The notes below the pieces were generated by a model. That model was not told the origin of the DNA. It made no database searches and saw only the letters and a list, made by a program, of their open reading frames with translations. Below are positions 44,299 through 47,184 of a DNA stretch of 47,184 nt, piece by piece. Position 1 is the first letter of the stretch; each line of letters begins with the position of its first letter. Position numbers and translations under genes: made by a program. The DNA is taken from IMG/VR virus record IMGVR_UViG_3300020057_000051, positions 1 through 47,184 of that record. One strand, written 5' to 3'. The DNA comes from a virus.

Positions 44299-44532
44299 CT
44301 AGTTCGCGTGCATCGCGCGAACGCGGAAGCACTCGCCGATCTCACGACGGAGCGATGCTTCGTTGTCGTCCATCTCGTCGAGGATCTCGGCACAGCGGAT
44401 CATCACGTGGAAACGAACGCTCTCAGGCAGGAGCCAGTCCAAACGCTGGAAGAAGCGCACGGCTTTGCGAAAGTAGCCGCGGTTCTCCTCGAGCGTGGCG
44501 AGTCGCTTCTCGAGTTCAGCGAGCGTGCGCAT
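44299..44532 (-). CDS. Small helical connector-region protein
   Basis: 77 residues from ATG 44532, which overlaps the preceding stop (TGATG). Helical throughout (ELEKRLATLEENRGYFRKAV then CAEILDEMDDNEASLRREIG), with an aromatic middle (FFQRLDWLLPESV). Position between tail terminator-like and tube genes suggests a small head-tail factor. Family not recognised. Confidence 0.55.
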   Translation of the reverse strand: MRTLAELEKRLATLEENRGYFRKAVRFFQRLDWLLPESVRFHVMIRCAEILDEMDDNEASLRREIGECFRVRAMHAN

Positions 44533-45077
44533 CACGACGTCACCGCAGACGATCCCATCGTGACGTTCGCCATCATGCGGTAGAAGAATTCGTAGATGTA
44601 CTTGCCGCCGCTGAACACGCCTGACGGTGACGTCTCGAGGTTCTCGTACGCACCGATCATCGTGCAACCGGTCAGCGCGACGCCCGACGTGTTCTCATGC
44701 CACGACACGACGCGAGCAATCTCCACGCGGTCTGACTCGGCGCGGTCGCGGATCGCGTCTACAGTGCCAGGGCCGCCTTGCTCTGCGCTCGACTCCACGA
44801 GATTACCGCCGGCGTTGGTCAGCGTGTACGTGAGGCGGAACGTGACGTCGTACGGCGTGAGCTGGAAGCCATCGATTGGGTTGTAGATCTGACCACCGGT
44901 CGCGCGACGCAGCACGACTTCGAGCTTTCGCTCCGCGCTGTCATCGGGCTGGTCTTCCAGCGTGCCGCCCAGCGCGTGGAGCGCGAAGCGGCCTGGCGTG
45001 ACCGTGCGCGTGGTGCCCACGGTGCCGAGGATCAGATCCTCGAGGCGTTGGCGGAGCGTGGTCTCAAAGCTGGCCAA
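44532..45077 (-). CDS. Tail terminator-like protein
   Basis: 181 residues from ATG 45077. It starts with a helix (FETTLRQRLEDLILGTVGTT), then beta-rich stretches (ERKLEVVLRRATGG, YDVTFRLTYTLTNAGG) and a C-terminal strand-helix (KYIYEFFYRMMANVTMG). This plan, with its position just before the tube gene, fits the gpU/terminator family that stops tube growth and joins the head. Assignment by order and plan. Confidence 0.55.
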   Translation of the reverse strand: MASFETTLRQRLEDLILGTVGTTRTVTPGRFALHALGGTLEDQPDDSAERKLEVVLRRATGGQIYNPIDGFQLTPYDVTFRLTYTLTNAGGNLVESSAEQGGPGTVDAIRDRAESDRVEIARVVSWHENTSGVALTGCTMIGAYENLETSPSGVFSGGKYIYEFFYRMMANVTMGSSAVTS

Positions 45078-45080
45078 AGG

Positions 45081-45944
45081 TCATCCTCGTTGCACGGTGA
45101 TCGTGCGGGGCTTCCACCCCTCGTTGGCTTCGACGTTGCCATCCTGGTCGTCGTCGATCGGGCCCGCCGCGAGGTGCGCGTCGAGTTCTTGCTGGAAGCG
45201 CTCCGCGAGCGCCTTGCGCATGTCGTCGAACTCGCTGCCCGCGTTCTCGAGGCACAGCGCACGCACGAGGTAGCTGTGCGGGATCGTGAGGTCGCGCGAG
45301 CCGAGCACGGCGCCTGGCGACATCTTCACGGCGATGCGCGCGCAGATCATGTCCCATGCGCGGTCAGCCAGCGCGGGGAACCACACGCCTGCTGCAAGGC
45401 GCTTGGCGAAGATCGCGTCAAGGTCCGCGACATCGTCCGCGCGCAGGTAGGTGACGGGCGCAGTGCGCACCACGTCGAACGGGAACACCGCGATTTGCTG
45501 ATACGCGGTGCCCACGAGGTAGGTGACCTCGATGCGGTAGCCGCGGCCGATGCTGCCGACCGCGGCAGCGGTGATCGCGCATGTGAAGCGCGTCGATGCG
45601 AACGTCGCGCCGCTCGCGTGTGCGAGCATCAGCGGACGCACCAGCGTGATCGTAGTGCTCGCGATCGACTTCACTGTGACGAACTCGCCGCCGACTGCAG
45701 CCGCGCCCGTGAGCAGGTACTTACGCCCGCGCACAATGCCCGTGGCGCTCGTGACCGTCACGGTCGACGCACCGGCTGCGGCCGCACCGCTGAGCGTGGT
45801 GTTCACCGTGTCGAGCGTGACGGCCGTCGCGGACAGCGTGAGACCGCCCGTAGGAGCACGCACAGCGAACGTGGGCGTGGCGTCTGCGCGCTGCTCAAGC
45901 TCGAGCGCGACGGTTGTCAGGGTGCTGCGTTCGACAAAGCGCAT
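45081..45944 (-). CDS. Head-tail connector protein with inserted beta domain
   Basis: 287 residues from ATG 45944. The N-terminal 110 residues are Thr/Ala/Val-rich beta repeats (GASTVTVTSATGIVRGRKYL, SIASTTITLVRPLMLAHASG). The C-terminal half is helical (DDVADLDAIFAKRLAAGVWF, AWDMICARIAVK, FDDMRKALAERFQQEL) as in gp6-like adaptors. It lies between the decoration-like genes and the terminator-like gene. The two-domain form is longer than a usual adaptor. Confidence 0.55.
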   Translation of the reverse strand: MRFVERSTLTTVALELEQRADATPTFAVRAPTGGLTLSATAVTLDTVNTTLSGAAAAGASTVTVTSATGIVRGRKYLLTGAAAVGGEFVTVKSIASTTITLVRPLMLAHASGATFASTRFTCAITAAAVGSIGRGYRIEVTYLVGTAYQQIAVFPFDVVRTAPVTYLRADDVADLDAIFAKRLAAGVWFPALADRAWDMICARIAVKMSPGAVLGSRDLTIPHSYLVRALCLENAGSEFDDMRKALAERFQQELDAHLAAGPIDDDQDGNVEANEGWKPRTITVQRG

Positions 45945-45950
45945 TGCGTG

Positions 45951-46613
45951 TTAGGCAGCCTTTGTGGACTTCGCCGCGGGGCGTGTGCGCTCTTCGTCGA
46001 GCATCGCTTGCGTGACCTCTTCAATGGGCCAAAGATCCACGCGGCCATCTCGCTCGAGCTTGACACCACGCACTTCGGCGCCGACTTCTCGGCCTCGACG
46101 ACGCCATCGCTCCGCACTGACGCCCAGGCCCCACTTACGAAGTAGCGGGATCGCGTCTTCGATTGCGACATGCTGTGGCTCGCGCGTGATATCAAGCGTG
46201 TGCTGTATCTTGCCAGCGCGGTACAGCGCATCGCGCGCGGGTCCTGAATACCGAACTGCTTCGATCTCCGACGGAGGTGGCTGTCCCTCTTTCGCACCGC
46301 CGCGCGGCCCGAGGCCCACGCGGAAGACTCTGCCGGCAAGGTCCTTCGGCATCGGCCTTCCGCATGGATCTATGTCGCGCACGACCGCGTCGGACGTGAG
46401 TCGGAGCATGACGCTCGAGACGCCCATGTCGCGCCGTAAGACGCTGACGGCGAGATCCTGCTGCTCAACAAACGGCGCCGTGAGCGCCGTCAGCAGCAAC
46501 GGCGCGCCCGAAGCGCGGAGGCGCTCCAACTCTTGGAGTACGTAGTCGCGTTGTCGTGCGGGGTCGACGTGTCGATCCCAGTCCGCGAGCCACTCGATGC
46601 GCTTCGGTTCCAT
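45951..46613 (-). CDS. Virion region protein, unknown function
   Basis: 220 residues from ATG 46613. Start EPKRIEWLADWDRHVDPARQ, a helical N-terminal region, then a beta-rich middle (DLAVSVLRRDMGVSSVMLRL), a Gly-rich loop (VGLGPRGGAKEGQPPP), and a helix-rich end (LWPIEEVTQAMLDEERTRP). Gene order places it between the paralogue pair and the adaptor. It may be a head-tail joining protein; no family is recognised. Confidence 0.55.
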   Translation of the reverse strand: MEPKRIEWLADWDRHVDPARQRDYVLQELERLRASGAPLLLTALTAPFVEQQDLAVSVLRRDMGVSSVMLRLTSDAVVRDIDPCGRPMPKDLAGRVFRVGLGPRGGAKEGQPPPSEIEAVRYSGPARDALYRAGKIQHTLDITREPQHVAIEDAIPLLRKWGLGVSAERWRRRGREVGAEVRGVKLERDGRVDLWPIEEVTQAMLDEERTRPAAKSTKAA

Positions 46614-46639
46614 GCTTTGCTTTCTGTGAGGCGAGACGG

Positions 46640-46984
46640 CTATTCGCCGTAGGCCACGCCAATGAACGTGACGGCCGAAAGATCGGTGGCGTTTGCGAGT
46701 TCGGCAGGCGTCGCCTGAATAAGATCGTCGAACTTGACGAGGCCTGTTGCGGACGCGCCAGCAGCAGCGCGAACGTATGTGCCGCGATACTTGGAGTTCG
46801 CAGCGCCGCCAGTCGGCACACCGCGAAGGATCACGAGGTCCGTGCGCACCGGGAAGTGCGCAGAGAGATCGAGCGTGTCGCCGCTGGTCGCGTAGGAGGC
46901 GCTTCCAACGACGGTGAACGTGATCATCTTGAGCTTGTCGACGCGACTCGTCCCAAGGACGGTCGGCGCTGCGAAGGAGCCCAC
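46640..46984 (-). CDS. Virion protein, paralogue B (decoration/head-fibre-like)
   Basis: 114 residues from ATG 46984. Beta-rich with MITFTVVGSASYATSGDTLD, NSKYRGTYVRAAAG, TGLVKFDDLIQATPAELANA and TDLSAVTFIGVAYGE. It aligns along nearly its full length with the split paralogue A (159-1 and 47184-46987). Two tandem paralogues after the capsid gene suggest decoration or head-tail fibres built from related subunits. No motif defines a family. Confidence 0.65.
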   Translation of the reverse strand: MGSFAAPTVLGTSRVDKLKMITFTVVGSASYATSGDTLDLSAHFPVRTDLVILRGVPTGGAANSKYRGTYVRAAAGASATGLVKFDDLIQATPAELANATDLSAVTFIGVAYGE

Positions 46985-46986
46985 GA

Positions 46987-47184
46987 CTAGCGACCCGTGA
47001 CTTCGAAGTAGAACGTCTGTCCGCTGAGATCCGTTGCGTTCGCGATCTCTGCTGGCGTCGCCTGAATCATGTCATCGATCTTGATCAGACCGGTAGCCGG
47101 TGCGCCCGATGCGGCACGCACGTAGTGGCACTTGTACTTCGAGTTCGCGGCGGTCGCGGCATAGCCGGTAACAAAGTCCACGAC
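46987..47184 (-). CDS. C-terminal part of the split paralogue A
   Basis: The frame is open at the window edge: codons from 47184 read VVDFVTGYAATAANSKYKCH, then YVRAASGAPATGLIKIDDMI and end EVTGR, stop. The gene's start is not in this part. Joined to codons 1-53 at the other end (159-1) it gives one 118-residue protein. Its stop is 2 bases before paralogue B's start. A start inside this fragment (GTG 47181) would be only an artefact of the edge. Confidence 0.8.
   Translation of the reverse strand, partial: VVDFVTGYAATAANSKYKCHYVRAASGAPATGLIKIDDMIQATPAEIANATDLSGQTFYFEVTGR

Noticed and set aside
42874-44583. 569-codon plus-strand frame
   Set aside because: It is antisense to the tail tube gene, rich in Arg/His/Asp, and has no domain. 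It arises from high GC3 codon bias of the opposite strand.
44778-46145. 455-codon plus-strand frame
   Set aside because: Antisense to the connector genes, with shadow composition and no ribosome site or family.
1-47184. tRNA, rRNA or tmRNA genes
   Set aside because: No cloverleaf-like or conserved rRNA segments were noticed by eye. A covariance-model search would be needed to exclude a single tRNA.
1-47184. Insertion sequences or transposons
   Set aside because: No transposase-like protein or terminal inverted repeats bracketing a gene were seen. The repeated DNA near rusA lacks IS features.

Overview
The window reads as the complete, circular (or circularly permuted) 47.2 kb genome of a tailed, long-tailed (siphovirus-type) phage, apparently temperate or descended from a temperate one. 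It carries a large and small terminase, portal, major capsid protein, tail tube, tape measure, endolysin, DnaB helicase, RecT-type recombinase, a short XRE repressor and an integrase remnant. The first and last bases lie inside one reading frame: the gene that starts at 159 on the minus strand runs off position 1 and continues in frame from 47184 down to 46987. The joined 118-residue protein is a close paralogue of its neighbour at 46640-46984. The DNA is GC-rich with strong GC codon bias, which creates many long antisense reading frames that are not genes. No host housekeeping gene, rRNA, tRNA, CRISPR array or insertion sequence was seen. The host is not directly shown. The short lipoprotein at 26086-26223, with a Cys-led tail of Asp/Ala repeats, resembles lipoproteins common in Myxococcota, so a GC-rich Gram-negative host of that kind is a tentative inference.

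Layout. A control region at 18.6-21.1 kb separates two transcription units. The leftward (minus) unit begins with the XRE repressor (18629) and runs through a GIY-YIG protein, small zinc-finger proteins, an HNH-helicase fusion, an initiator-like protein with a repeat array, DnaB and a RusA-like nuclease. It then passes a gap that may hold the packaging site (7527-7868) and continues through terminase, portal, head genes and capsid. Across the circle junction it continues into connector genes, tail tube, two chaperone genes with a possible -1 frameshift, tape measure and tail tip/fibre genes, then a membrane-protein and lysis cluster, ending at 26086. The rightward (plus) early unit starts at a strong promoter (21049-21077) and runs through about a dozen tightly overlapping genes (RecT, a Cas4/AddB-like nuclease, an SSB-tailed protein, small unknowns) to an integrase catalytic fragment ending at 26078. 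The two units converge with 7 bp between stops.

Control and cargo. The sequence AGGTAAGCCTGTA occurs both in the spacer of the rightward early promoter and, inverted, beside the repressor promoter, so one repressor probably governs both. Between the two promoters sits a likely lysogeny island: a Panacea/SocA-like protein, a zinc-ribbon HTH protein, an ImmA/IrrE-like peptidase and two unknown small proteins. Other cargo includes a toxin-antitoxin-like pair on the plus strand inside the tail operon (38978-39663), an XRE gene flanked by a rusA gene and a rusA ghost, a MerR-HicB fusion followed by HicA (28842-29709), and an HslV-like Ntn hydrolase next to a metallophosphoesterase (27415-28757). 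Several regulators have promoters whose -10 lies so close to the start codon that their mRNAs look leaderless.
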